Part shown: positions 34,201 to 46,800 of the stretch, one piece after another
Layout: each line of letters begins with the position of its first letter
Numbering within the stretch: the stretch's first letter is position 1
Assembly (NCBI GenBank): GCA_003117195.1
Contig: BDSI01000013.1
Span: 1,149,146 to 1,213,145, forward strand
From: Eudorina sp. 2006-703-Eu-15
Lineage: Eukaryota; Chlorophyta; Chlorophyceae; Chlamydomonadales; Volvocaceae
Direction: 5' to 3'
Length of the DNA: 64,000 nucleotides
Position numbers and translations under genes: made by a program
The notes under the pieces: model-generated
The model's database searches: none
The model's input: the letters and a program-made list of their open reading frames with translations, nothing else
What the model was told of the DNA's origin: nothing

Positions 34201-36098
34201 CCGGGAGCGCCTCCCCGCGGTGGGTGGGCTGGTGGATGGTGGGGTGCCGTTGGTGTATGATTGACACCACGCGGACTGTTGGGTAACTACAGCACGGCAT
34301 TCCCTTGCAAACAGGACCTGTGGCAAACAGAGGACTTGAAGAAAGGGGTTATTCACGTTGCAGCGCGCTGACGGGACAACAAGACCGCCGCCTGGACTTC
34401 GATTGGTTCTCATAGGAGCATTTGAAAGCCGTTAGGCATGGAAGTTCGCTGCAAGGGCAAAACGGGGGTTGCTGGGCACGCATGCTGTCACCGGTTTTGG
34501 TGAGGCCGAACAACAATAACATGCACAGGGCGCGCGACAGACAGATGCCTGGGTGCAGCTGCCAAGACATTGCCGTGTGGAGGAGCAGCCTGGGTCACCC
34601 TACCGATTGATTGGCGTCCCCTTGTCGTGCGATGCAGGGCCTGCGCTTCGTGGGCATGATGCAGTACGATGGTGACCTGAAGCTGCCCGCCAACTACCTG
34701 GTGCCGCCGCCGGAGATCATGCACGTCTCCGGCGAGTTCCTGGTGCGGAACGGCATCACCACGTTTGCCTGCTCCGAGACCCAGAAGTTCGGGCACGTCA
34801 CGTTCTTCTGGAACGGCAACCGCTCCGGCTACCTGGACGCCAAGCTGGAGCAGTATCTCGAGGTGTGTTCCATCACAGGCTGCGTGGGGAGAGTAGGCTC
34901 TGATGCGAATTGGGTCCTGTCACCGGGATGAATACTTTTGAGGTTGCGTTCGGAATGCGTTGGGAGACTTCAGTGAGTGCTCTTCGGGGCAGAAGCGTCC
35001 ATGCCTTGGGAATGCGTTTTCACGGAAAGCACTGAGGTCGCGCGAGCCGTGGCGCACGCGAAAGGAATGGCATGTGCCAAGGATAGTTGTTGTATTGAGG
35101 CTGACGTGTGCACGTTCTGGCTGGTGCGCTGCACCGAGTTCAGCCGAACCAAGCCTGGACAGGAAAGGAAGATGATATGAGGCGCTCGCCCCTTGCACGA
35201 ATAACGCAGATCCCGTCGGACAAGATTGAGTTCAACAAGGCGCCTGACATGAAGGCGCACGAGATCACCGCTGCCAGCAAGGAGGCCATCCTGTCGGGCA
35301 AGTACAAGGTCATTCGCGTCAACTTTGCCAACCCTGATATGGTCGGCCACACAGGTGAGAGCTCCTCGTGGACAGGTGGTTGCTAGGGCTGCGGGGCGTC
35401 TAGGGTTGCAGGGGTGTCTAAGTCTAGGGTTGCAGGTTTGTATCGCGGGACGCGGTGCGTACACTTCCATGCCTTGTGTTGATGCCGCGGAGTATGGGTC
35501 TGTTAGTCGCCTTGGGGGCCCCGACTGCCTCAAGTAGTGTCGGCAAGGTACAAGACCGGCCAGCCATGTCTCGGGCGCCTGCACAGTGATGGGTTCGCGT
35601 TCAGGAGTGGACCGCCCTGGAGGGCGGGTTGCTCTCGTGCGAAGGTCTATATCTACAGGGCTGGGGCCTGAACAATCTGGAAGTTGGATTGACCTTCCCC
35701 TTCCCCCTCTGAATGCCGCACCCGTAGGCGACCTGGCTGCCACCATCCGCGCTGTGGAGACGGTGGACGCGTGCGTGAAGGAGCTGCTGGAAGTGGTCGA
35801 CTCGGTCAACGGCCGGTGGATTGTGACGGCCGACCACGGGAATGCCGACGACATGGTGCAGCGCGACAAGAAGGGCAAGCCCCTTGTGGGTGAGGACGGC
35901 AAGCCGCTGCCGCTGACCTCCCACACGCTTGCGCCGGTGCCGTTCTTCATTGGCGGCAAGGGCCTGCCCGACGGCGTCTTGCTGCGGGACGACGTGCCGG
36001 ACGCGGGTCTGGCCAACGTGGCGGCCACGACGCTTAACCTGCTGGGCTACGAGGCCCCGGAGATCTACAAGCCCACCATGGTGGAGCTGGCCGCGTGA
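31228..36098 (+). CDS. PGM1: 2,3-bisphosphoglycerate-independent phosphoglycerate mutase
   Basis: Eight exons join in phase: 31228-31269, 31470-31664, 32464-33105, 33299-33397, 34022-34219, 34638-34862, 35210-35354 and 35728-36098, giving 638 residues. All hallmarks are present: VCILDGFGENE (first metal Asp), DADMGNSEVGHNALGSG with the catalytic Ser, HILTDGRDVPDGSS, GGRMKVTMDRYEADW, VVLFNFRADRM, FACSETQKFGHVTFFWNGN, NPDMVGHTGD, VTADHGNADDM and LTSHTLAPVPFF. It interconverts 3- and 2-phosphoglycerate; in Chlamydomonas lower glycolysis is cytosolic and partly flagellar. An unusual 79-residue N-terminal extension is encoded by the first two exons: MGKGGGGVLSRKKK, then a 65-residue Ala/Pro/Glu-rich linker. 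Methionine in KMTFDY (exon 3) could serve as an alternative start. Intron 2 (31665-32463) is clearly AT-richer than its surroundings. Confidence 0.97.
33481..33501. repeat. (CATT)5 microsatellite in PGM1 intron 4
   Basis: Five CATT units in a row. Confidence 0.95.
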
Positions 36099-37817
36099 GC
36101 GTGCATGACTAAATCTCTTATGTGGTCTTGAACTTGACGTGCGTGTTGAAACTGTGACCTGTGCGCAATCCCGGCGCTGCATCTGGTTGGCCCTAGTCGG
36201 GCACGTTGGAGGATCCAGGAGTCGGAACTGCGTGCTTGGCGTGGTGTCAGACATGGTAGATTTCCTTGTCAGTGATTGCGCAGACCCCCGGGCGAACACG
36301 CGGATGCGTGGCAGTGGGGCTGGGTGACGCACTGAATGTTGCTCGAGTACGGGCTGGCGCGTCCGTGCGGGAGGGACCTGCCGGTTGGCGAGCTTGCTGG
36401 AGACTTTGATTGGTATACAGCTGCGCGCTGCGCCTTCGCAGTGTATGCTGTGCACAAAAGCCGTACGTGACAGCACCTCGGTCCTGGGGATCATCTGCCA
36501 TTTGATCGGCCCTATTACAGACATTGCTGTTTTGTCGTGACCAAAGGATGGGGCAGGTGTGGTACAGCTGCTGCTAGCGGTTATCTCCGCCCCGTTAGGC
36601 ACGAGAGGAGGACGCTATGCATATTCGCTGAAGCTCCACGGTGTAAGGTGCCCAACGGGTTTGCGGCGGCTCTTAGCATATCTCGTCGCTGTAACGACGT
36701 GTGGTTTCGGCGCCAGGTGGAGCAAGCTGTTGGGATGACTGTGGCGTCGCTCGTGTGCCATTCACTTCCTGGAAAAGGGCTACTCGTGCGCGACCTCCAG
36801 CATGCTAAGGTGCCTTGTTGCACTGCGCGACATTGTGGTGCACCGGTGTGACAATTGTAGTGCACTAGTCGACTCGCTGCCGCGCTATGCCGCGGCTGAA
36901 TAGGGTGGTCTGGCGTGTGTATCTGTATCGCTCGGCATGAATTCCAGCGGGCATTGAAGATTGTGTCATAAGCGACGCTCTGGAGGCCTAACCAGATGCT
37001 ACCGGGATGGTGGCTGTAGCGCGGGACAGGGTGGTGGTGAAGAGTGGCGTATGAAGATGGTCAGACACGCAGGACCCCGCCCAGAAACCGTTTGGATTCA
37101 TACGAATTACTGTCAGTGTAATTTCTTGAGAAATACAGCCATTGCGTCCTTGAGTCAAACCCCTGGATCCGAGGGCGGCGTGAGACGCTACAACTCGCGT
37201 GAGCATTGGTCACATTCACCGGGGTTTCGACACAAGCACCTGCGAAACACGACACAACGGACTTATGGTTGTTGACCGTGGTATGTCCGAGGATTCTGGT
37301 GGTTTAGTATGGTTTTGCAGACTGAAAACCTTGCCATTCATCTGGACCATCGGTATATCCTCTGCTTTGCGCCATCGCACCCAGTTGTACACACTGGGTA
37401 GTCTACTTGCCCCAAGGTGGGCTTCACCGATGGAACACCCCAGCGAGCCGCCATCCCAAGGAAATTTCCATGGCACACAGCCCCCACGTTTGGTCCTCAG
37501 AAATTGATCGGCGAGCGCGCCATCCGCATCAGACCTCACTAAACTGCCGTACATAACGGTCTCCGGGCAATTCCCTTTGCCCGCAAACCTGCAAAGGTGA
37601 AATCTTAAAGAGGAATTGATTAAAGAACCACAACTATCAAGAAAGCAGGTTGCTCGTTCAGCTCGATACACACCCAGCTAGCTACCCTGGCGCTGCAATG
37701 CCGACACAAACATATATTATATTAAACTCAATGTTATAGTATAATAGTATTTATCGTCACCCGTAATCCGATGGTGACAAGCTGCGCCTAAGTTTTCGGT
37801 ACACTTCACGGTTACTG
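36099..37817. other. PGM1 3' region and Sel1-gene upstream DNA
   Basis: TGTAA at 36642-36646 and 37117-37121 are candidate poly(A) signals for PGM1. No ORF here has recognisable motifs; a 151-codon minus-strand ORF (37216-37671) was not accepted. The end is AT-rich, with TATATTATATT at 37713-37723 about 95 nt before the next start codon, a likely core promoter. Confidence 0.5.
36642..36646 (+). promoter_or_regulatory. Putative poly(A) signal TGTAA of PGM1
   Basis: First TGTAA after the stop, 544 nt downstream. Confidence 0.5.
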
Positions 37818-39316
37818 ATGTGGCTACTACTCGCTGGTGCGGCAATCGGTATTAGTGGCGCAGTCACATGGTTGGATGAACGCCGGCGCCAGCGACGCGC
37901 GCGAGATAATTTGGGCGACGGCGCTGAGGCTTCGGAGCAAAGACCCTCAGAGAGCGGGTGTGACGAAGCGCGACCAACCCTTGAGTCTGGGGGCCTTCAA
38001 CAGCGATTTCCAACGTGTACGGTAGCTGCGCTTGCGGTTTCCTTGGGTTCTTTGATGGTGGTTGCTGGTGGAGCTCTGCTGGTGCGGCGATATTCGGCGC
38101 AGAACCCCACGCGCAGGTGCGTCACACGCAAAAAGGGAGGGGGGAGGCGGACATTAGGGCAGTGAATGCATTGGGGGGGTGATTGGCTTTGGTCTAGATA
38201 GAACGCGTAGATTGCGAAGAGAACGAGCATCCGGTTTGCTGCCGTCGGCGTCAAGTGGAGTGGCGGACTCACCGCAACACAAGCATCCCCTCTGATCGAC
38301 AAATTTCCGCACTGCTGCTAGTGCAGCTGCATTCTCTTCTTTTGGGCATTTTAATGCGTGCTCTTGGGCCTACGGCCCGTATCGGTAGTTTTACAGATAT
38401 TGGGTCAAGCCTGGGTAAAGCAGACCCAACCATCCGACGTGATTTCATTTGTCCTGCGGCTCAATCCTCCTGGATTGCCACACCCCTCGTGCGCTTCACA
38501 CGCATGTTGATCGGCGTGCTTGGAGGGTTCCGTCGCATACGGTAGCCTCCCCCCCCATGCCTGTCTCCAGTCACTTTGTGAATCGTTGCCTGGCTGTTCA
38601 CTGACGAACATGGCGGACCCACACGGCCGCCCTGATCAGGTCTGCGCGGAAAGGGCCTCCACGCATTCCACTGAAGGAGCTGGTCCGCTTTCGCGAGCAG
38701 CAGTGGTTTCTAGAAGAACTAGAGGTGAGTAGGGCACAGCGGCAGGGTTAGGCCAGGGAGCCCGTGTCCCAGGTACCCTGTGCCCATGGCAAATGCCGTC
38801 TGGGCCCTTCGGAGAATGTGTTCTGCACTTGCCGTATCCGCACGCTTAAAATGGCCACGCACGATGCCTGCGAAGTACGGGCGAATGCAGCTGTTTTCCG
38901 GCGCGTGGGACCATGCTTCCATTTTTTGCAGAATGCCCGTGATGGCGATCCAAACTCTATGCTGCGACTCGCCAAGATGTACCTATATGGCCAAGGGTGC
39001 GAACGGAATGTCAACATTGCGCAGGAGTGGTTACGCCGCGCAAGGTGAGGAGATATGTTAATGATCAGACATTTATACACCGCATGTATTGTCGCTTAGT
39101 GGGCTGGATCATGTCCAAGCCAGCGTACGTCGCCTTTGCGTGGCCGATGCCGCTTGCAGAGCTGGAGGCGTTTTCTGCACATTGGACGAACTGCTCACCG
39201 CCGAGGACTTGGACGCGATTCGGCGACAAGGTCGCACAGCGAATGCGGAGCGACGGCAGCACCACTTACAACATCCGAGCCGTCCAATTACCAGCATTTC
39301 GTCGGAGCGGCACTAA
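37818..39316 (+). CDS. Small membrane protein with a Sel1-like repeat
   Basis: Four exons fit in phase: 37818-38116, 38640-38724, 38932-39044 and 39100-39316, giving about 237 residues. Exon 1 has two hydrophobic segments, MWLLLAGAAIGISGAVTW at the N-terminus and TVAALAVSLGSLMVVAGGAL near residue 75. Exon 2 gives a basic amphipathic stretch (PLKELVRFREQQWFLEEL). Exon 3 is a Sel1-like/TPR-like repeat: GDPNSMLRLAKMYLYGQG followed by IAQEWLRRA. The last exon could instead start at the acceptor near 39156, which keeps the same frame but drops 19 residues. Sel1 repeats mediate protein contacts, often in ER-associated or organellar assemblies; the partner here is unknown. TGTAA lies 41 nt after the stop. 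Confidence 0.65.
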
Positions 39317-39832
39317 CTGTCCTGCGATCCACCCGTCAACCGCGGGAATCCCTCCATGTAACGCCAAAGCTATCTCGTTGCCGCTCCTTGCCAATGCTGT
39401 TTAGCCGCTAAGTGACTAAATGTTGAGCCCGCCGCTCCACCTCTCCCAGTATGCTCCTATTCCAAAAGCAATCTAGGGTGGGCTCGTTGCGGCCCGCTAA
39501 CCCGCTAATCGTCAGAAGGTCTAGGACGTTTCTAACCGTTAAATGGCTTGCGGCCCGGAAGCCCAGCACCTCGAACGTTGTATCGTCATGTGCAGATGGC
39601 AAGCAGACAACTGATGCTATCACGGTCAATACACCCAATCCAGCACGCATACACCCCTGACCACCCTTCACCCCTTTGAGCCGACCATCTGACCCGTCTG
39701 CTTTTGTCGGTCATCCTGCGCCCCACCCACGCGAACTGACACCACGACCAAGCAGCAAACAAGCACACCGCTACCAATCCCAAGTATACAAGCACATCCG
39801 TCTCATTCTGTGAACCATTTCACGCTAGCACG
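39317..39832. other. Convergent 3' region, Sel1-like gene / pherophorin-like gene
   Basis: TGTAA at 39357-39361 serves the plus-strand gene. No TTACA was found for the minus-strand gene. Nothing else stands out. Confidence 0.6.
39357..39361 (+). promoter_or_regulatory. Poly(A) signal TGTAA of the Sel1-like gene
   Basis: It lies 41 nt downstream of the stop codon. Confidence 0.6.
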
Positions 39833-42828
39833 TCATCGAGATGAACCAAGTCCAAGCAAGCTTGGGACCGACCAACTTGTGACGCCAAGAGGGCAGCATT
39901 GACCGGCGCCCTGTGAGCCGTAGATGATGTACTCACATGATGACTGGCTCGAAAACTGTGACGCGGCGGGGCACAGTTCCCGTGTTGTGTTCCCCTTGAT
40001 GAGCACTTGGAGTGGAAGAGTCCTGTTGGCGGGAACGTCTGATGAACTGTACGCAATGTCGAGGACCTTCAGCCATTTGCTGCCGTCGCTGCCAATGTAA
40101 GGCTCATATTGCCACGTGTAGTTGTAACCGTTAAAGATGATGTCCTGGACCTCCACATCAGAACGGACGACGAAGGCGATTGTACGGATCGTCATGTTGG
40201 TGCAAATTGTGTCCACTCCGAACTCTTTGTCCGGTGCACCATCGAAATCCACATCGTCCGAGGGGTCCACCTTGCCGAGATCGAAATTGAACATGGTCTG
40301 GTTATCCCCCACGGCGGCTACTTGGTAGCCCAGGCGATAGGGTGTGCCCTCAAGATCATCGCGACATCCGCAATCCTTTGGCTCTGGCAGGATACCCGTA
40401 ACGCCATGAGGGCAGCAAGTATTGTTGCCTTGGGAGCCGTGGAGCGTGTACTCACACAGAACTGTGCCCTCCGCGCCGAACAACCAGGCCGCCGGGCACA
40501 GCTCGCGTACTGCACCACGGACAGTGATCGAGAGTTTCGTCGGGTACTGCGAATCGAAATCGTTGACGAAGCGGTTGATGCTGTTGATGTTCAGCCAGTT
40601 CGAATAGTTCGTGGCTGGCGTGATGTTGAAGTTCAGAAGCCGGTCCTCCCACTTGACTTGCACCACTTGAACACCCTTGTCTGTGATGTCGTAAAACACG
40701 CAGGGGAACCAAGGGGAGCAGTCAGTGAACGACCCAGTGTCAAGCATGCACGTGAAAAGGTTGATGCTTGCAGACAGGGTGCGTTGAGCAAGCTGTACAT
40801 GGCGTCCGGGAACACACGGCATGCAATCGCATCCCCGCGTGGTCTTGGCCATTACCCTGCACCCCATCGAAAGTCCTGCCACCTCTACGACTTACAAATT
40901 GCAATCTGAGCCGATTCCAGGGTCATGTGGTCGCAGACTGACTCCTCGTCGCCGTCGATGTCCTGGCCAGATACAGGAACCACCTGGAGGCCGAAGTCGT
41001 AGATGGTCTGTGCCGCTGACACGTTGTTGCCCAGGAGGTTCAAGCGATACGGCGATTTGCCGAGATCATCAACACAGCAATCGTCGAACGGACCGGCACG
41101 CCTTGTCACACCGTGAGGGCAGCACTGCGTCAGGCCATCCTTGCCATGCATGCTCCACTCACAAGCTGTGGAAGATTGCAAGATTTCATTCGCTGGGCAA
41201 AGCGAATCAACCTTGCCGCGCACGGTGATGACAAGATCCAGCAGCTGATCCTTGGCGAACGTGTCGAGGCCCCGGAATATGCCGATGTAGAGCCAATTCG
41301 CTTTGCCCATGACCCCCTGTGGCACCAGCCAGTACTCCATAACAGTGCCGTTGAAGAGCACACTCTTAATCAGCAGGTCGCCATCTGCGGAGGAATGAAG
41401 CGGTGGTCCGAGAAAGTCATGGCCATTAACAAGCACGTTTGGTCAGTCCCTTCCTGCCCCCAATCAAGTGCGACAATATCATTACGGATCATGGCCACGG
41501 CTTGATAAACCGTTGCGACCTCGCTCACGGCACTTACAAATCGTAACTCCAATGTCACGTAGATTCATCTGGGAGCAGTCGCCAAGCTGAAGCCCATCTG
41601 CATCGTAGTCGGATGCTGGGACGTCGCGAACCATAAGTTGGAACAAGTATGCCGTGTCAGAACCCGTGGCCTTCGAACCCAGAAAAGTCAACACGTAAGG
41701 GGACTGGGGTACGTCGTCAACGCAGCAAAGGTCCCAGCCGTCCGGTGGAGGCGGCGGTGGAGCTGGTGGCGAGGGGGACGGTGGCAGGGGGGACGGAGGC
41801 GGTGGAGAAGGCGCCAGTGGCGGCAACGGTGCCGGTGGTGGTGGCGAAGGTGGCGAAGGTGTCGTTTGATTAGGCCGCGTCCCCGGCGGCGCGTTATAGT
41901 TGGGGCCAAGATCGGAAGGTGGACTCGGGAAAAACATCTCGTACTGAAGTGCTGAGCGCTCCGTGCAGCAAGTTTCGCTTGCATCGTACGAGATAACGTC
42001 GCAGTAGCCCGGAAAGCGACTTTGTGGGCACAGGTCCGAGAGGTAGTTATATCCTGTGCATGGGGAGAAAGGAGGGCAAGCAAATGTGGGCCTGACAGAT
42101 TGTCGACAAACAGGCTGCACGTCTGCTAAGATTATATGTCTTCGCCAAGTACCCAATGTCATGGCACGCATGCGCCCCGGGAACACACCTGTAGCTGGCG
42201 TGGTGATCGTCAGCGTCAGGGACCGGAGAACAGTGGGCTCCACACTCATGTTGTAGATTGTGAGGCCTTCGGGGCCCACGTCGAAGTCCTTGGGTTGTCC
42301 GTCAAGATACACCCCGAGAACACGCGCAGTTTGTTCTGCAGAGTGGTAGATCATAGTTGATCATAAAGCCATATCTTTCGCAAGGAGCAACGCCTCATTA
42401 CGGCTCAGGGTGGAACTCACTCGTTCGGACGACCATGTGGTCAAGCCATAGACGACAGCAGTCTGCCTTTGGAACGGGGCAAGTCGAGACATCAAGTTGA
42501 AAAACATAAGCTGTTTGCGCAGAGTTGGAAAAATTTAACGTCCGAAAGTAGACCCGAAACGGTGAAAAGTAGCTGCTCTGATAACAGGCGGTTGGAATCT
42601 GAGACCCGAAGTTCCTCGCATAATACGCTGAGAGTCGACGAAGGCCGAAGCTGCCCAAGCCAAAATCATCTGCTGTGTCCAGCTGCGCGGCACCTGCAGA
42701 AGGTTGGCAATTTCAACTCAATTGTCGCCGGAGGAAAATCCCGTCTCACAGCGCCGCAACGTACCGAGTGCTATCCCATAGCATAGAAGCAGGCCACAAG
42801 CAGCTGGTAGGAGAGCGCGGCGCCTCAT
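39833..42828 (-). CDS. Pherophorin-like extracellular matrix protein, four tandem domains
   Basis: Six minus-strand exons join in phase: 42828-42765, 42693-42421, 42335-42189, 42053-41538, 41384-40896 and 40680-39833, giving 778 residues. Residues 1-22 are a signal peptide (LLPAACGLLLCYGIALG). Domain 1 runs to about residue 205 and is the most diverged. A Pro/Ser-rich linker (about 216-265, SPPPP-type) follows, as in volvocine matrix glycoproteins. Three further domains start at LCCVDDVPQSPYVL, DCCVDDLGKSPYRL and CGCRDDLEGTPYRL. Each later domain ends with the pherophorin pattern LCPA...C.Y/W...G....CCP.GV. Cysteines are regularly spaced and N-glycosylation sites are frequent. Pherophorins are secreted hydroxyproline-rich glycoproteins of the volvocine cell wall or matrix. 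Most have two domains around one linker, so this layout is unusual. Confidence 0.85.
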
Positions 42829-43871
42829 GGCTGCCGCCTTTCCTTGGGCGCAGTGTTTGAACCGGCAGCGCTATACGAGAGCGAGCCTGCAGCCCGGGCA
42901 AAAACCAGAGTGCAAATATGCGTTTACTTTCAGGACAACAGGATTTTTTATGTAGAAAATCTCAGGGTTAGGGCGAAGTGGCTGGATGACAGCCGCTCAG
43001 AATTTAGACTCGCGCCATGTACCGCGCTTTTGAACAACAATTAACCTTAAGGATCAAACATTTGTAAGTTGAATTCATTGCATTGTGCAGTTCTTGCGTA
43101 AACCGGTCCCAGGCCTGACCCTGCCCTCGGCTGTAGCGAACTCCAGCTGGCAAGAAGCCAAGCACACCTTTGTTAATTAGCGGCTCCCGCCGCAAAGTAT
43201 CCACTCCACAACGGAAATGCCGCTCCTGCTTGCTCCTCTGCTGACCTTTTGACAGTTTTGAATGTCTGGGTCCCGACGGGAGGGGCAGATCGTCAAGAAC
43301 TAAGTAACAGATTCCGTCAATATATTAAAGATGACATAAGTAATTGGTCTTGCATGGAACGGCACCACAAGTCCTTGCAGTTTGGGCGCAACCTTTTGTA
43401 CCGAGCCGTACACAACCGTACATCTACAGCCACACCCAGAACAGCAACTGTGCAAATTGAAATCTCACGATTTCAGGCGCGTTACAGGAGAAGCTGCCTC
43501 GCGCCGCGGGCTCAGGCTTCTGTCGGAGTTGGCTGCATCTCTGTGAACCTGGTCATTGTTGGTATGTGAACACCTAATTTTTACGTCCATTCATCAGCCT
43601 TAGGCGTTCAATACTTAGAGTGGTGTCGCAGTGTGAACGTAAGCTTTGGCACTTTCTTTTCACATCCGTCACCGTTATTCATTAAGTAAATGGTTTGCTT
43701 GCGTACCATACAGGACATCCTAGTGGCGTCTGCAGACGTGGGATTCCTAGAAGCGACCTGGGGATTTCGGCAGACAGGACAACCGACAACGAACCGCGAA
43801 ACACCCGATCGCCGAAGCTCTTCTTGGCCAAGAGAGCTATACCTTGAACCGTGTAACCTGGCGACGCTAAA
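42829..43871. promoter_or_regulatory. Divergent upstream region, pherophorin-like (-) / PGAM-like (+)
   Basis: This 1.04-kb intergenic stretch is AT-richer than its flanks and has no supported gene. It should contain both promoters; no unambiguous TATA box or motif was identified. Confidence 0.4.
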
Positions 43872-46800
43872 ATGACAACAAACTCGTTCTGGGGTTTGCA
43901 CCCTGGACCCCAGCAGGGCCGCCCAAGGGCAGCCCCGCGGAGCGCTGCCGGCAGCGGATCGCGACAGCTGCCGCTCTCAGCCATGTGTCCGCCAGCAGCA
44001 CTGCCGCCGCCCTCGACGGCTGAACCACCGGAGCCACCGCCGGGGGCCCGGCATCTGGGGCCCGGCTCTGCGCCGTCGGCCCCGGCTCCAGGCGGCCCCA
44101 CGCGCAGGTCCTTGCTGCTAGGCGGAGCCTGCGTCGCCAGCACCTGGTTTGCTGGGGCCCGACGCAGCCGCGCAGCGCTCGTTCGGTTCCCCGCCAACCA
44201 GCTCAACAACCGGTACTTCCTGGTGAGGAGGGTGTCCAGGACAGATGCCGGGCTGGATGGATGGGGAGCCGCGGGAGCAGAGCCGATCCTATAGCTGCAG
44301 CGCCGCCTCCTGGTGCGGTGCAGCGGGCTGTGGCAGCGCGGCGCCACCGTAGCAGGAGCCGGGGCACATAGTGGGAGGTGAACATGCGGCCCGTGCACCG
44401 GCATTGCACCCACCATCAGGGCCAAATGAAGCTGTTGTGGTGGATGAGGGCTACATCCAATCCATCCCCCAATCGCGCCCGCCTCGGCCGTCGCCCCAAC
44501 CCCACTCCATATCCGGCGGCAGCAGGAGCTCAGGAGCCCGGGGCCAGGCCCTCAGCGGGACGGGTCCGCAGCCGCGTCACCCGAACCGACGCAGTGACCA
44601 CCTCACGCGACCGGGCTCCGCGGTTCGTGCAGCCCCCTCCCGCGTCTAACGGGGAACGCCCCAACCGGTGCCACCAACTGCGGTGCGAATGCTCACGCTC
44701 AGACAACTGCCTGGACCGCGTGCGCGGTGGCGCTCTGCCCGTTGCCGGGCAGGGCTGGCTCCGTCTTGGCAGCCCTCGGCCTCGTCGTGATCTCCCCGGC
44801 GGAGCGGCAGCTATCCCCAGAGCTAGGTCAAGGCGTCCCATCTTCGCATCCGCGTCCGGCGGCCCTACCCACGTATTCCCCCCTTGGAACTGGTCGGCCG
44901 CCCGCACCATCCCTTGTTCCCGTCCCTCCCCGGCCGAGCTCGTTCTGGGATTGTTTCTCGCGTTATCCGCTTCTGGGGTGGCCGCACCAGCGGCGCCGGT
45001 GGCCTCCGCACCCACCACTGTTTCTCCACCCGCCAGGTCCGCGCCGGCGAGAGCTACAACGAGAGCGTGGGGGAGCCACTTACCAACCCGGTGTGGAAGA
45101 CCGCGGAGAAGCACGGCCTGTCTGAGCTTGGCAAGAAACAGGTGGGTGTTACGCAGTCGTAGGGTAGCTGGAGGGGGGCCGGTTGCAGGTGGAGGTTCTA
45201 CGGGGGCTGGACGGAAGGAGAGCCGGCTTGCGGCCGTGGAGGCGGGGGTGGCGCAGGGGTTGAAATGAAAAGCAAGCGCGTAGGGCGGCGGCGCAGAGTT
45301 GCCGGGGGGACACCAAAGCAGCGGGCGGGGATAGGGGCATAGGGCGCCTAGGGTGTCAGGGACGGATGCCGCGGCTTGCAGGTTGCAGCACAGGCTTGGT
45401 GGTAGGGCTGTTGCGGGGGGTGGTCGCGGGCCTGGCTGGGTCGGGAGCGTCTCCCATTCGCTCTGTACCCGTCAGTGTATCGTCGGGTCGGGGGCCCGAC
45501 GCGCATCGGCGGTGAAGTCGGAAGGGAAGGAGGACGTCCGCCGGGGGCCACTCCGCTACACGGAGCCCCTAGTGGGTAAACTGCCGTGTGTGCCGTCGCA
45601 CCGAAGCTGAGGTTCCTCCGCATCAGCACCCAGCCACCCGCGGCCCCGGCTGCACGTCCCCCTCCATGTCCGCGTGCACCCGAGCGTCGCACCACGGCTG
45701 CCTAGGACCCCGGGGGCGCTGACGCATGAGTTGGAGGATTGCCCCGGCCTCGTCGCCCCTGATCATGGCTGGCGAGCGGTGCCATATTAACGCAGGCGAT
45801 TGGTAAAGGGGCCGGTGGCGACGAGGGTGGTGGGAGGTGGGGGTGATGGAGTGATGGTGGCTGCGCGGCGTGTCACCTGGTGGCTGCAGGTGGTCTTGGG
45901 TTTGGTTCCGGAGCTGGAGCGGCTGGGGGCGTGCGGAGACGGCTGCTGGCTGTGGCCCTCCATCACCCAGAACGCCTACCAGACGGCGGAGGTGGTGGCC
46001 TACCAGCTGGGGATAGGGCGCAGCCGCATCGTGCCGGAGGTGAGGTGGGGCGACGTGAGGGGTGGGAGGTGCGGCGTGGCGTAAAGCGCATGGCAACTGC
46101 CTCGGCAGTGCCGCTTGCAGGCGGCGGGCTGCTGGGGTGGTGTGACTGCGGTGCGGCGGGCAGGAGCCCCACTCCCCCGGCCGGACGCGGCCCGACCGGA
46201 CCACCGGGTCCACACGGCCCTCGACCGAGGGGGTGGCGGCTGGGGATGACGTCTCCTCGCCTCCGGCACGCGCTGCGGCAGCGGGCCCCGGGCCCTTCTT
46301 CTTCTCTCCTCCGGAGTGGATCTTCTTATGAGACACATGTTCGCTTTTTTAACCTACGCCGGTACAGGGCAGCCATGCCCATAGTTCTTTCACACAGCCT
46401 GCCCATGGCTCTGGCCAATGCTGCCGTCTCACGGCTCTTCCTCGAGACCCCGTCCCTCTCCTCGTCCCACAGCAGTCAGCGCGCGCCGTCGCTGTCTACC
46501 AATCCGCTAAACTCTCCCGGCACCCCTCCTTCCGTGCATCCTCACCCGAACCCACCCCGGTCTCACCCCGTGCTCCTTCTAGGCTTCTTTCCATTCTAAC
46601 CCCGACCCTGCACCGCAGTACTCGTTCCTGGACGCCCGGGGCCTGGGGGCTCTGGAGACTCTGAGGCTGGGGGACGCGATGGAGGCGGTGGCGGCGGGGG
46701 ACCAGCTGGATCAGGACTGGCGGCCGCCCAAAGGTGGGTTTCCCAGGCCCCAGGACCCTGCCTTGGTCGCCTCTTGGGGGCCCCCCCATCGCCTCCCAGG

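Noticed and set aside
37216..37671. 151-codon minus-strand ORF
   Set aside because: No recognisable motif, no exon partners in phase, and it lies in a probable 3' UTR/promoter area.
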